The notes under the pieces: generated by a model
What the model was told of the DNA's origin: nothing
Databases searched by the model: none
The model's input: the letters and a program-made list of their open reading frames with translations, nothing else
Translations under genes and position numbers: made by a program
Shown here: piece by piece, positions 14,364 to 26,100 of the stretch
Numbering within the stretch: the stretch's first letter is position 1
How the letters are laid out: each line of letters starts with the position of its first letter
NCBI GenBank assembly: GCA_963924555.1
Contig: OZ004587.1
Coordinates: forward strand, 6,898,075 to 6,962,074
Reading direction: 5' to 3'
DNA from: Crambe crambe
Lineage: Eukaryota > Porifera > Demospongiae > Poecilosclerida > Crambeidae
Length of the DNA stretch: 64,000 nucleotides

Positions 14364-16642
14364 TTATTTAACCTCCTGCTGCAGGACTGTAGTCTGACCA
14401 TTCACTGCTATTGTTGGAACAACTGCTGGGACCTGTTGAGTTGTACTGTTCTTGTAGTATGGTGTGTATACTTGACCATCCTGAGAAGATGAAATGGAGC
14501 CATGTGGTGGTACATTCTCATATGCTTGCTTTGAAGTGCTAATCTTCTGAGTTTGAACAGTAGAAATGCAAGGGTCATCATGAAGAATGTCTTGCTCCTT
14601 TCCACTCGTAACATCACCAATCTCTTTGTAAGCATTGCAATAGACCATTGAGCCTTGGATTTGCAATTGGTTGCCATCGATACTTTCCCCTAAATTACCT
14701 CCACCTTGAAACAAATTGGCTCCCAGTTTGGGAGACGAGGTGTCACCCTCAGGGCGTAGCAAGTAGTCCCCATTGATGGATTCGTACATTGGAGCATCTG
14801 CATCACTAATTTGAATAACTGGAACGGGTCTTTGATCACCATCACTAGCTGGGGCTTTTGTATCTGGTAGCTTCACAGTCCAGTTGCCATGAAGTTTGCT
14901 GTATCCAACTTTGGAGATATTAGAAGTGTATTGATTTCCTTGTTGGTGACTAGTAGGTCTCATCACTGGTGGTGCATATCGACTTGAAGAGGGGGCGCGG
15001 GCACTAACCTCAGGAAAGTTACTGTACCTAAATGTAAAAAAATGTATAATTCATTTCCCTTGACAACAGCACAGCAGACATAGCTAGCTAGCTAGTTATT
15101 AAACATCCACACAAAAGTTGGTTCATATTCACCTGCGTTCATAATGCAGATTGCTATAGTAATGTTGATGTCTTGTGCTATCAGTTGGTGATGAATCTTT
15201 CTTTTTATGGCTATGAACAACCATAATAATAATAATTATTATTACTATGGTGAAGTATTTACCTTTTGTATATGGCAGCTGCTATGAAGCATGTGGAGAA
15301 CACGAAGGCCACAGAGATGAGAAGAACGCATGCCACAACTGTTGATGCTATTACTATCACCTCTGTATCCATAGGTCTGGACTCTGTCATTCCTGAAAGC
15401 ATTCAAAAGCAACAATGAACCTATAGGCTGTTTCTATGGGTCAGGTCTTAATTAGTTAATGAGGAAGTGATGTCTGGAAGGTTTGGAATAGGTGTTGTGA
15501 CCAGCTCTCTCACCTGATGAATTGGTAGCATCTGTAACAGCTGGACAAGATGGATGTCTCTGCATACATGAATTGGTCCATAATAACAAAACAATGACGG
15601 ACTAATGCCTACTTCTGTTATAGCTCTGCTGAGTACTATTATGTAATCACTATAGGAACAGCTCAGTCACTATGGTAATAAGCCTTTTTAGGTTTAAGCA
15701 TAGTACACAGATGCATGAATATGGAGTGATCTCTGAGTATGGACTTGTTATAATAGCAAAATTATTGTAATTCAACTCTAAAAGAGTATGGTCACTGCTT
15801 CAGTTCTATGCTACAGGTGCTCTGCACATCTTTTACCTCTCTTATTGAAACTCTAGTAATGATGTTGTCATTTGCGAGTGCAAATTGTGCTCTTTGATAG
15901 CCCATGGAAAAATCTGAACACAGGGTGTTATCCACTCCACACTCTATGATGGGAACTTGATCCACATCAATGTTACAGACTGTTAGAGTTGACAAGATTG
16001 ATACAATCCTGAAGCTATCCAATTCTGTTTCAAGTTTTGTTGTATTGACAATGATATTGGATGCCTCTATGTGGTTGATAGAGATGGAGTGATTCATAGT
16101 GATCGCCTGCCATTCTACTTCTGGTAAAGGTTCTCCATAAGAAACACATGTCAGTGCTAGTGTGAGGGCATTGGAGGTTGCATTCGTACTGATAATATGT
16201 GTCCCAGTGGCTAGGAGAATGGCTGGTTCTGGAATGAAATTGAGTCAGTGGCATGGAATATTATGATTTGGGATGACACAATGTTTCTGCCCCTTCTTGT
16301 TATGTCATGGATCTCATGGGAGATTATGCCACATACAATGTATGACATTGTTAAATGCAACTAGCCTGACATTAAAAGGCTTGGAGGCTCTACATCAATT
16401 CAATAAATTATATCCCTCCTGGTTTGGCAATGCTTTCATTCTGATTGTAACATTCTTCAAGAACATCATGTGTATATTATCTGAGAGGTGAATGGCACTG
16501 GCTAGTTGTACCTTGAATAGTTATTGCTCTTGTGCTGTGTATTGCACTCACCAACAACATGAATACATTTCCCTGCAAATAAAGAATAACTAACATCACT
16601 GGATAGCTACTTTATAAGACTTACCACCGCCATCACTTCCAT
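14364..16642 (-). CDS. Ig-domain transmembrane receptor with tyrosine-rich tail, copy 1
   Basis: Seven exons with matching phases: 16625-16642, 16512-16572, 15796-16228, 15514-15557, 15263-15392, 15133-15210, 14364-15027; 475 residues. Exons 1-2 give a signal peptide (MEVMAVGNVFMLLVSAIHS). Exon 3 is an Ig-like ectodomain (LALTCVSYGEPLPEVEW, later Cys pairs CNIDVDQVPIIEC, several NxS/T sites). Exon 5 is a single membrane span (EVIVIASTVVACVLLISVAF) followed by basic YKSHKKK. The tail of about 250 residues carries many Tyr motifs: YSNL, YSNF, YCNA and YENV fit the pYxN Grb2-type SH2 pattern; VGYSKL fits an ITIM; YESI and YKEI are further YxxI sites. Suggests a surface receptor signalling through tyrosine kinases and SH2 proteins (inference). 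The exon 3/4 join is the least certain: exon 3 can also read to a stop 13 nt further, and the acceptor is AGAG. Near-identical copy at 48.4-50.6 kb. Confidence 0.78.
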
Positions 16643-16810
16643 TTTTGAGCTAGCACCGTACATCATCAGTTACGTCTCGGCGCGTGCGGTAGCATGCTGG
16701 ATGCTAGCCCCACCTTTATTCTACGCGCATGCGTATTATTTCTAAAGTTCATAAAAGGGGCGTGTCTGCTGACTTCGTTGTAATTGTGGAGCTGTCCGAG
16801 TGTCGTTAGC
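16643..16810. promoter_or_regulatory. Promoter region of Ig receptor copy 1
   Basis: Upstream of the receptor ATG, with a palindromic ACGCGCATGCGT at 16723-16734 (NRF-1-like). The same motif sits at 50695-50706 upstream of copy 2, surrounded by otherwise shifted sequence, which argues that it is kept. Confidence 0.5.
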
Positions 16811-18501
16811 TGGGTGCTTTTTCGTATCAAGAAAATATTGTAAGTTAAAGCTAGCTAGCTATGAATGCTGTGGAGGGGGGCTAAATGAACAGAGGGTGTC
16901 TTTATTCAGTGGAAAACGAACAGGAATGGAATGGAATGGAATGGAATGGAAATCAACTGTTATCCATGAAAATTTGTTCTTATGTAGCTATAGTGTTTAG
17001 TAGTCTTTGATCTAGGGGTGCACTAAGTGTACACCTCATTTCGCGAATATTTGAAAACATCATTTTAGAACTACGTAGGCCTACTACCAGCAGTAAGATT
17101 ACAGCTGTTAGCTAATTCCAAGCATACTTGAGCAAGGCATGGGGGTAGGAAGATGATTTGTGAGGTAAGGGCTACAATTCCAAGGTTACCATTAGGATCA
17201 CACTTTTTGATGGTGGTGGTACGTAGATACTCTGTAGCAAATATTTATAATTTGCCTACTATATACCTTAGCAGCTTCTAGCCTCGTTCCTCTCTCACGT
17301 ACCGCACGGGAGGAAGAGAAGAAGAAGAAGAAGAAAAATAAGCGGTACGTGAGAGAGGAAGGCCTGGGAATGAGGCTAAGCAGCTTCTACTACTTTGAAG
17401 AATATAACAACACTAAACTATTAAATGCTAGAAAATGATAAGACTTTCTTTTGAGGATGAGAATCTCTCAGTTTCTGCTATAGCTAGCTATTAGAAAAGT
17501 GCAAGGCTTGCAGCTAGCTACATTACAGATTTGAATTCATTCCATTCCACTATTCCTTCCACTGAATATTTTAATGACACCCAAACAAGGTCAGCACATG
17601 TAGCCATATGCTAGTCTTCTTCCTGGACCATTTTCCCCCTCCCCATGCAATTTTTGGGGTGCATGCGGAGGGAGGGAAGAAATAGTCTGGTGACTTGCCC
17701 CCATGTCTCCTTGGCATGTGCATATGAATGTACCATATTAGGCAGGCGTACACGTGGCTGAAGCTCGGAAGTGTAGATCAATCCTTGAATCCATGCTCAA
17801 AGTTTGTTGTAGAGGACTCAAGTCAGTTTACTCAGCTATCAATTAACCATTAAGCCCTGCTTCTGTTAAACTTCAAAACCCTATACTTCTTGCTTGGGCC
17901 ACAAGACCTTCTTTAGCCTTGGTTAGCCACCTCGATAGCCTTTGGTAGGAGCTCTTCTGTGTGACAGCAGTTCAAAGCTATATAGCCAAACTGTGAGCAA
18001 CATTTTTTTTGTTGCGCTTGCATTCCAGCATAAGAGACAAAGGTGGAATAAGCAGACCATTTTTTCTCCCTCCCTCCCTCTGTATGTATAATAGTTACCA
18101 CACACCCCAAAATTGCAAAAATTGGTCTGGGAAGAAGACTATAATGCTCACATGAGCCACAGGTAATAGCACTCTAAACAGAATTGCATTGACATGTGTG
18201 AGACCCAATAGTTTATTGTTGATAGCTACATATCAGCACCCATGCAAGGTGTGTTAGGTTATATGTAGCAATAGCCAACTTAACTACAAGCATTATTGAG
18301 CTAATGACAAAGCAATATTATATCATGTGATACATTCATTGTCATGAATAATGAACCATACACCCCTCATGAATATCGATAGCTAATTTATACTATACGA
18401 TATCACTATAGGTGCATAGCATGAGATAACTGCCCATTATCTCACAGAGTTATCTCATGATATCTCACAGAGTTATCTCATGTAGTCCAGTAGAAATTTT
18501 C
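16811..18501. other. Intergenic region, no gene seen
   Basis: AT-rich spacer between the receptor and the transposon. Contains a short (GGAAT)n run at 16921-16950, the hairpin element at 17281-17377, and stretches that align with copy 2 (for example near 17,520-17,760 against 51,320-51,560). No coding signal beyond chance ORFs. Confidence 0.6.
17281..17377. repeat. Short hairpin element
   Basis: Inverted arms 'ctctctcacgtaccgc' and 'gcggtacgtgagagag' flank a purine-rich GAA loop, with outer 'gcctcgttcc' / 'gggaatgaggc'. Absent from the matching part of copy 2 (near 51,185), so probably a small MITE-like insertion. Confidence 0.75.
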
Positions 18502-20771
18502 TGAACCTAGAAATGTCTTTTCCTATGAATTTTTTTGGTGTATTTCTACTTATATGGGGTCCTAAAATAAATTCAGCTTGGTTGCCCGCATGGCAACCTT
18601 GGGCAACCCCTGTAATTTCGTGGTTGTGGACGCTTAGCTTCATATTTTTGCTTCTGAACTATTGGTCACAAAAAGTATTTGTAATGACACTTTTAGAGGT
18701 TTTTTGGTATGCAGAATTCATTTCTGGCATTATTTTTTTTATTCAAAGTGAAGGTCAGGTGATAAGGTCAGGTCATGGTCCAATTTAGTAGCTAATTAAA
18801 ATTTAACGAGCACAAAATTATATCAATTCAGTTATACATCCTCAAATATCTCAGTCAAGTACTCTTCCTCCATCTACATCAAATTCATCCTCATCTCCCT
18901 CCTCTTTAGTAACATCAATATTGGCATCCTCTTCACAATCCCATTCCTGTCTGATTCCTCCATTACATCTTGTTTCTTGGTGAAAGGATTGTGGCAACCA
19001 TCCTCTCCTGCATAATTGCAGTAAGATGTGCATGCCAGGTGCTCTTTCTTATAGCTACATGCTGCAGTGCTGCATTTCTTCCCTTGTGCCCGACACTGAC
19101 ATCGAATAACATCAATCAGCTCTGGTGGGGCTGGATCACCCAGAGCTATGACAGCTGGAACAGGAATGTCATCCTTAATTTCCTGATATTGCTTGACTCG
19201 GCAGGTGGAGCTTGCTGGTTTGCTGCTTTCCACAGCATTACTTGTAGATGGTTTCATAGTGTGTGCTGCATTAAAGCGGGCAGATTCCATTGATGTCCCT
19301 GGAACTTGGTTGTAAAGAGCAGTGAAGAATGGTTTCACTGCCTCCATTAGCTCAACCTGTGTTGCACTCGCCTCTCCCACAATATCAGCTAAACCAGGAA
19401 AGTTTCCAGAGAGCAAGGTATAGCTCTGCCATTGCTGTATGGGTATGAGGTGGTATCACACCCACTGAGGGCATGCATACCTAGCAGCTGCAAACATTGT
19501 GGCCCTAGTTCAGAGCAGGTGTCCAATACTGTCCCCCATCCCAGCGCTCCATATTCCAGCTTTGCTCTGTACACCCTGTATACTAACAGGATAAACACAG
19601 AAATTACATTCTTTCCATAATTTGCTGCTGCTAGGACATAGGAGATGATGGTGATGTCTGCCTCATCATGATCAGATGCACCATTGTCTATGGTTTCCAT
19701 TGTCACATTCTCTGTTACACTGAAGGTAGACAGCACACTTGCCAGCTTCCGCTTGTTATTCTTGCTTTTAAGGATTGCATCTCTTTTGGGAAGAGAGCTC
19801 ATAGTCAATGATAACTTCACCAGCACGTCACATTCTCTCATGATCCTTGGCAGACACACCCTGGTACTTGTCAAAGACAATGATTTTCTCAGTATTAGAT
19901 TGATAGCGACTCAACGATTCTTGATAGAAGCAATCAAGTCGGAGGGACTGCCACCATCAGGCACACACAATATGGTAGAACAGTTGTGAAACATCCACTA
20001 TGACAGCATCAGCAGTATTTGGCAAGGTCTCCAGTACACCAAGACATTCGACTAGGTCAGACTTGTTGCCTTTTCGTAGACAACCATGCTCATCAATAAG
20101 TGATGAAGGGACTGCACACAACTCGTAGGCAAAAAGAGGCTCAAGTTCAATCTGTCGCTGCTGACCAACTATCAAAAGCCGAAGAAATATGTTTTCAAGA
20201 TTTATTACTGGCCTGACTTGTTTACTTTTGTTCTGCTTCTTAATAACAGTCATTGTCTTGATAGGGCTACTGATAGTTTTTAAAGAACCCATCAGGGAGG
20301 CTGGCAATATATTCTCTTTCCATTTTGCTTCCAATCATAATAGAATCTGCCACATTCACATCAGCAGGTGTTACTGACAGGATTGTACAGATGAGGATGA
20401 TCACAAGAAGCATCCAACAACAACCACAAAACATTGTGTAGGATGTATAACTGAATTGATATAATTTTTTGTGCTCGTTAAATTTTAATGACCATGACCT
20501 GACCTTATCACCTGACCTTCACTTTGAATTTAAAAAAATAATGCCAGAAATGAATTCTGCATACCAAAAAAACCCTCTAAAAGTGTCATTACAAATAATT
20601 TTGTGACCAATAATTCAAAAGCAAAAATTTCAAGTTAAGCGTCCACAACCTCGAAAATTACAGGAGTTGCCCAAGGTTGCCACACGGGCAACCAAGCTGA
20701 ATTTATTCTAGGACCCCATATGAGTACAAATCAACCAAAAAAATACATAGGAAAGGACATTTCTAGGTTCA
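18502..20771. mobile_element. DNA transposon with ~335-bp terminal inverted repeats, superfamily unclear
   Basis: Left TIR 18502-18841 and right TIR 20441-20771 are inverted copies of about 340 and 331 bp (shared landmarks 'gaacctagaaatgtc', 'catatggggtccta', 'ataaattcagcttggttgcc', 'gaaggtcaggtgataaggtc', 'ttatacatcc'), differing by scattered substitutions. The interior encodes minus-strand remnants with a CXC-type Cys cluster. The matching place in copy 2 (about 52,250-52,270) lacks the element, so it is a post-duplication insertion in copy 1. TIR divergence suggests it is not very recent. Confidence 0.85.
18874..20334 (-). pseudogene. Remnant of transposon-encoded protein with CXC-type Cys cluster
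   Basis: Three minus-strand open pieces inside the long-TIR element read, from N to C: a piece at 19957-20334 (ending VDVSQLFYHIV), one around 19389-19880 (HALSGCDTTSYPYSNGRA) and one at 18874-19416 (CQCRAQGKKC...CSYKKEHLACTSYC, a CXC/tesmin-like Cys array). The HALSGCDTTS signature followed by a Cys array is a pattern I associate from memory with uncharacterised repeat-encoded proteins of cnidarians and arthropods; I cannot assign a transposase superfamily. The frames are not continuous, so the gene looks inactive. Confidence 0.6.
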
Positions 20772-23118
20772 TGTATTAGCTCTATAGGAGTGTCGACTGG
20801 ACTAATGCTGTACTGAACATGAGCACAGTCATAAATTTCCAAGGCAACTGATTCCTACAATTCTGCTAATTCTTTCATTTTCCCCCAAATAGTTCAGCTG
20901 TGACTATTCTTAGTAGTCTATCTTAAAACACAGCTAGGGTTTTAATTCAGGGTTTTGCTTGAGGGGGGTCAAATGCCTAGTGAAAAATTTTGAGGAGGGG
21001 CAACTACAAATCAATACATGTATGTGAAATTCCTGGGGGGGGGAGGCAAGCCATCGTTTAGGAAGGGGGGCAGAAGTCCCCCTCACCCCTCTTAAAATAA
21101 AAACTTTTTCCAGTCCCTCTCACTCTTGCACTACAAGAACTAAATCTTGTTTGCTGACATGGTGGGGGGAGGAACAACAATGAAAGTTACTAATGTGTGG
21201 CCTGGGTAGCTGGGCAGGCTTGTCATTTTTCACTCAAGACTAGCCAGGTTGTGCATTGTTGTCTAGCTTATTGTCGATGATTCAGATGTTTATATGTAAG
21301 TATAATCAAGTAGACAATGAATCATTTAGGAATACCTATGGTCTGTCTTTTCGCTCGCACTCGGCTGTAGAGACCAATGACACTCAAATGTGAATCTAAC
21401 CCTTCAGCATGATGCCTAGATTCTAATTTGGTCAGTTAAAACCTAAATTTGACACTGCCTTGGAAAAATATCAAAAAATGGCCTTTTTTCATTAGACCAA
21501 TGACACTCAAATGTGAATCCAACCCTTCAGCATGATGCCTCAATTCTAAAATTGGTCAGTTAAAACCTAAATTTCACACAAAAAATCAAGACTTTTTTTT
21601 CACAAAATTTACCAGCTGGTCGCTGCCGCCTTGGGAAATATCAAAAAAAAAATGGCCTTGATACTGATAACACCCAATGTGAATCTAACCCTTTGGCATG
21701 ATGTCTAGATTCATTTCAATCCTAAAATTGGTCAGTTAAAATCTAAATTCGACATGAAAATTAAGACTGTTTTTCACAAAGTTGACCAGGTCACCACCTT
21801 GGGCAAAAAATGGCCTGAGACTAATGAGTGAATCTAACCAGGCCCTTCAGCATGATGCCTAGATTCATTTTAATCCTAGAATAGGTCAGTTAAAACCTAA
21901 TTTGACACAAAAAAGACCCTTTTTCACAAAGTTTACCATGTCACTGCCATACCTAAATTTTCAATATCTGAGAGTCAGCTCGCTCACTGAAATTATCACT
22001 ACATAATCATAATTTCCATTACAGATATGAATAGCTACATTCCATGCCCACTATTCCATTCCAGTATTCCATTCCAGTAATAATTTAATTACACTTGGTC
22101 CACACAAACTAAATTTGCTGTTTGTTATCACAAGATTTTCAGATTTCCATGAGAGAGGGAGGGAGGTCAATATTCAATATCAGTTTTACTGTACTTTGGA
22201 TAACCAAGCTAGCTAGCTACTTGAAATTTTCAGATATGAATAGCTACATTCCATGCCCACCATTCCATTCCAGTATTCCATTCCACTGAATAAATTAGAG
22301 ACACTTGGGCCACACAAACTAATTTTGCTGTTCCTCATCACAAGATTTTCATGAGGGAGTGTCAATATTCAATACCATTTGGATAGCCAAGCTAGCTACT
22401 TGAATTAGGCCACTATTAATAGAATGATTGTTTCCTGTCCACCGCCCGCATATTGAAAATGTCACCGCATCAAAAAATATTATTACTGCCTAGCGCCTGC
22501 CATTGCTCATGCGCGCAGTAGAGCGCGCACATTTGGCTTCACATGCAGCTCTTTTTGGGAAAGCCCGTGGTGAATGACTAGTCTCGCGGGCCGCGAGACT
22601 AGTGAATGATGAAGACAGGACCCTTGAGATAAACAACGAAGCAGTAATAGAATAATTATAATAACCGCCCGCCCGCAGCACTTGTGGATGTTTTCTTGGA
22701 CAGGAAACTAGGATTCTATAAATAGTGGCCTTATAAGGATAAAATGTGATAATTATATCTGAAATGCCTCATCAAATTCAATATTTTGCTGACAAAATTG
22801 GATGAGGGAGTTGACGATAAACCCTTTGCTAATAGCCCAAGTCAGACTTCAAATGTTGAAGTAGCTGTAGCTACCTGTAGCCATCAGTACTAGTATCAAG
22901 TAATGGCAAAACAATATTATATCATGTGATCAGATACATTCATTATCATGCATGAATGAGTATACCCACCTTATGAATATCAATAGCATACAGTCATGTA
23001 CTTTGAAGTGGCATGCTATTGTATGTAGAGTAGCCATAGCTATAGCCAGTGTTATTATTTTTTTCTCATGTCCACAGCTAAGCTTATTTGTTATAGTGGA
23101 AGCGATATTTTTTTCTGA
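20772..23118. other. Intergenic region upstream of NLR copy 1
   Basis: No gene is seen. About 21,360-21,955 holds four degenerate tandem units of roughly 150 bp that share 'cccttcagcatgatgcctag' and 'ggtcagttaaaacctaa'. About 22,022-22,410 holds two copies of a ~205-bp unit ('gaatagctacattccatgcc'). A near-perfect 27-bp palindrome sits at 22578-22604 (arms ACTAGTCTCGCGG, central G). Part of this region aligns with the shorter copy 2 spacer (52,260-53,085). Confidence 0.65.
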
Positions 23119-26100
23119 ATGGCAGAGTCCAAGGAGCATTCTACTATCGTCAAGTGCAGCAGGAAGCTGGAGATTGCTCTCAAGTCAGACAGAGACATAG
23201 CACAGTTTCTTCATGAGCAGGGACTCCTCACAACAGATGATTATGATGTTGTCAACAGCCCAACATCGAGGCTTTCTCCTGCTGAGAAATCTAGCATACT
23301 GGTGACTGCAATCAGAGATCGAGTTGAACTCAACCCTGACAATTACCACATAGTGGTCGATCACATACGTCAGAATGTTAAAAGATATAAAGATATCATT
23401 AAAATTCTTGATAAAGAATATCCACCTGAAAAATATCCAGTATCTGACCCTTCTGCTGCTAGCCCTCAACCAGGTATTCATTCTTATAACTTATAATAAT
23501 TATTATAACTATTTGTAGGAGCTACATGGGAGGTATACGTAGCTAGATACAAAAAAAAAAGATACCATATAGCTAACGAGGAACTTTTGAGGCCCAAAAG
23601 ATTGACAATCACCAACTGTAGCAAAGGATGAGCCATGCACTAGATACATAGGTAACTATAATATTATAGTTATTAAGCATATTCACTTATGGGCTATCTT
23701 AATTTGTTAAAGCTTACCTTATTTAGCTCTAAGCTATAGCTGTATTTCTACTTTCTCTAGCTAGCTAGCTTGCTTTTATTTATTTTCATCTCAAGCATAG
23801 CTATAGCCATACACTATAATATTAGATGCTCGTAAAGATTGACTCAAATTAGTGTTCTATAGCTCTATTTACACAAACAAAAATTCTAATAGCTGTATCA
23901 TTAGTTGGCCAGCCTTAGCTAAGTTTATGGCTAAATTGATTATATAGCCTTGTATCCAGACCCACTTTTCGTGAAGAATAAGGACCTGGTATGGCTTAAT
24001 AGTGCCCTGTGAGTGTGCAACACTAGCTTAATGGATTTTGGAATGCAGGAACTAGGTTTTTCTAAGTGGATTTAAGCATTAGGCTCATCTTAGTGCTCTG
24101 TGGTAAGCATTGCTTCCTATCTGGCTGGAACCACCATTTTTCAACAGCAAAACAAATTGAAACCTATCAGCTTAAAAAGGTATAGGAATACTTTACTTGT
24201 TTGCTTGCTCGCTGTCAAATGTTGCATATCAGCATTTCTGGTGTAGCAATTACAAAAATGTAAAAACTCTCTAGCAGCCCCATAGTGACAACTTGTACCT
24301 TGTACTGTTCATAATACCAAATGCACATACAATTTATACCAGTACCATTGGATTTTTCCCTCCCATGAAAAAAGTGGGCCTGGGTACAAGGCTAGCTATA
24401 TTTAATTTTCAGAGGATACAAAATTTAGTGCTATTGCATTCTGTCACCAAAAAATTACCTGTTCATAATGGTCATTAATTTTGCTGCAGTTTCAGCTGGG
24501 ACTATGATGGCCACACCCACCTCACCTCCTCTACCTAGTAGTCTCTCCACATCTACAGCAATGGATCCGTCCAAGGTCACACCACCCATAACTAGTGACA
24601 CCTCCCCTTCCATGGTGCAACCTTTGTTAGGTCCCATGGGAGATACTACAACCTCTATACCCACTCAGCCCCCTCAACCCAGTGCCTCTCCTCCTAGATT
24701 TAGTCTCAAGGACTATAGAGCAGAAGCCATGGGGAAATATAAGGATAAGTTAGTGGCTCTGTCTACAACTGCTGATTTAAACGTACCAGCTTTAGTTACA
24801 ATGATGAAACAGAGGTCTCAGAGCGAACTCACAAATCTGTTAGACAAAACAATGAAACTAGCAAATGCTCATACAGATCCATCCACAGGGATAGAACAAA
24901 CACTTGAAGAATATGTAGCTTATCTAAAGTGCACAGATTTAGCGTCTTTGAGGGCCAATGCTATTGAACTAGATCAGGAAAATTTAGACAAGCTATTATC
25001 AGATATTTCAGGTGCTAAAAATGTTTATGAAAATTATCACAACAATATACTTCTACATGCAATGAAAGCTTTGAATTATCATGTAGAAGAAACAATAGCT
25101 TGTGTTCAAAATCCTAGCTTATTGGAGACTTTGGTTAAGGATGCACACATAGCTAAACTCATTCCTGAGAAGGTGAGGAATATCTTTGCTTCACTGGACT
25201 GCAATGTGTCATACCCACTAAAATGCAGGTACCTAATACTGCATGTGAACAAAAAGATAGCAAATGATCCTGAGAGCTTTGATATGTGGTTAAGTGTGTT
25301 GTATAGGCATGAAGGAATTCATAGCTTGCTGGACAAAGTAAAAGCATGTTATGATCAATCATTGAGAGCTTCTTCTAGAGTTCAGGCTAGCATGGAGCAG
25401 CTTACTTATTTGGAAGAGAAACATGTCTCAGATTTGACTATAATAATGACATGCTACAGAGATGATTGGAAAAAAGTTGCTATTTTTTTAGATTTACCTC
25501 ATGATTTAATAATTAGCATTCAGTCCACTAATAATAATGAAGTTGATTGTTCAAGGTTAGTACATGCCTGGATAGCACAAAAGTATGATTGTGCTAAACC
25601 CCCTACACTTGAAAATCTTGAATTTGCATTATCCAGGATAAGTCTACCTCAAAGGCTCCCTGAACTTGAAAGTGCATTATCCAGGCTAAGACCAATGACC
25701 ACGAGTGAAATTCTTGATCAGTCTCTAAGTATCAAAATTCATGAAGGTAGTCATGGTTTGCTTGGAGTGAAAGTTAGTTCTGTCTCTGAAGCTTCCCTTT
25801 CTTATCAATGGTACAAAGATGGGGAAAAATTAAATGATGCTAAACAAGCTCATAACTGTTATGGCTCTCAAGAGTGCATCATAAGCATTTTTGCTGATAG
25901 TTTGATATTGGAAGGCTCTTACACATGTAGGATCCAACAAGGTGATCAGTCTACTACTTCAGAGCCTATAGAATTTACTATAGAAACTCCATTGGACAAG
26001 TATACAAAAAAACTCACAGATATTTATAGTACAAAATCTAAAATACCAGATGAACATACTTGGCCTCCAGTGAAGATCAACACCTACATCAACCTAGCTC

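Noticed and set aside
15792-15797. Stop right after the Ig exon of the receptor, suggesting a soluble form
   Set aside because: Possible, but the phases of exons 3-7 join cleanly to a membrane span, so the membrane form is preferred; intron retention could still give a secreted form.
16921-16950. (GGAAT)n run as a satellite or centromere mark
   Set aside because: Only about five units; too short to mean more than a microsatellite.
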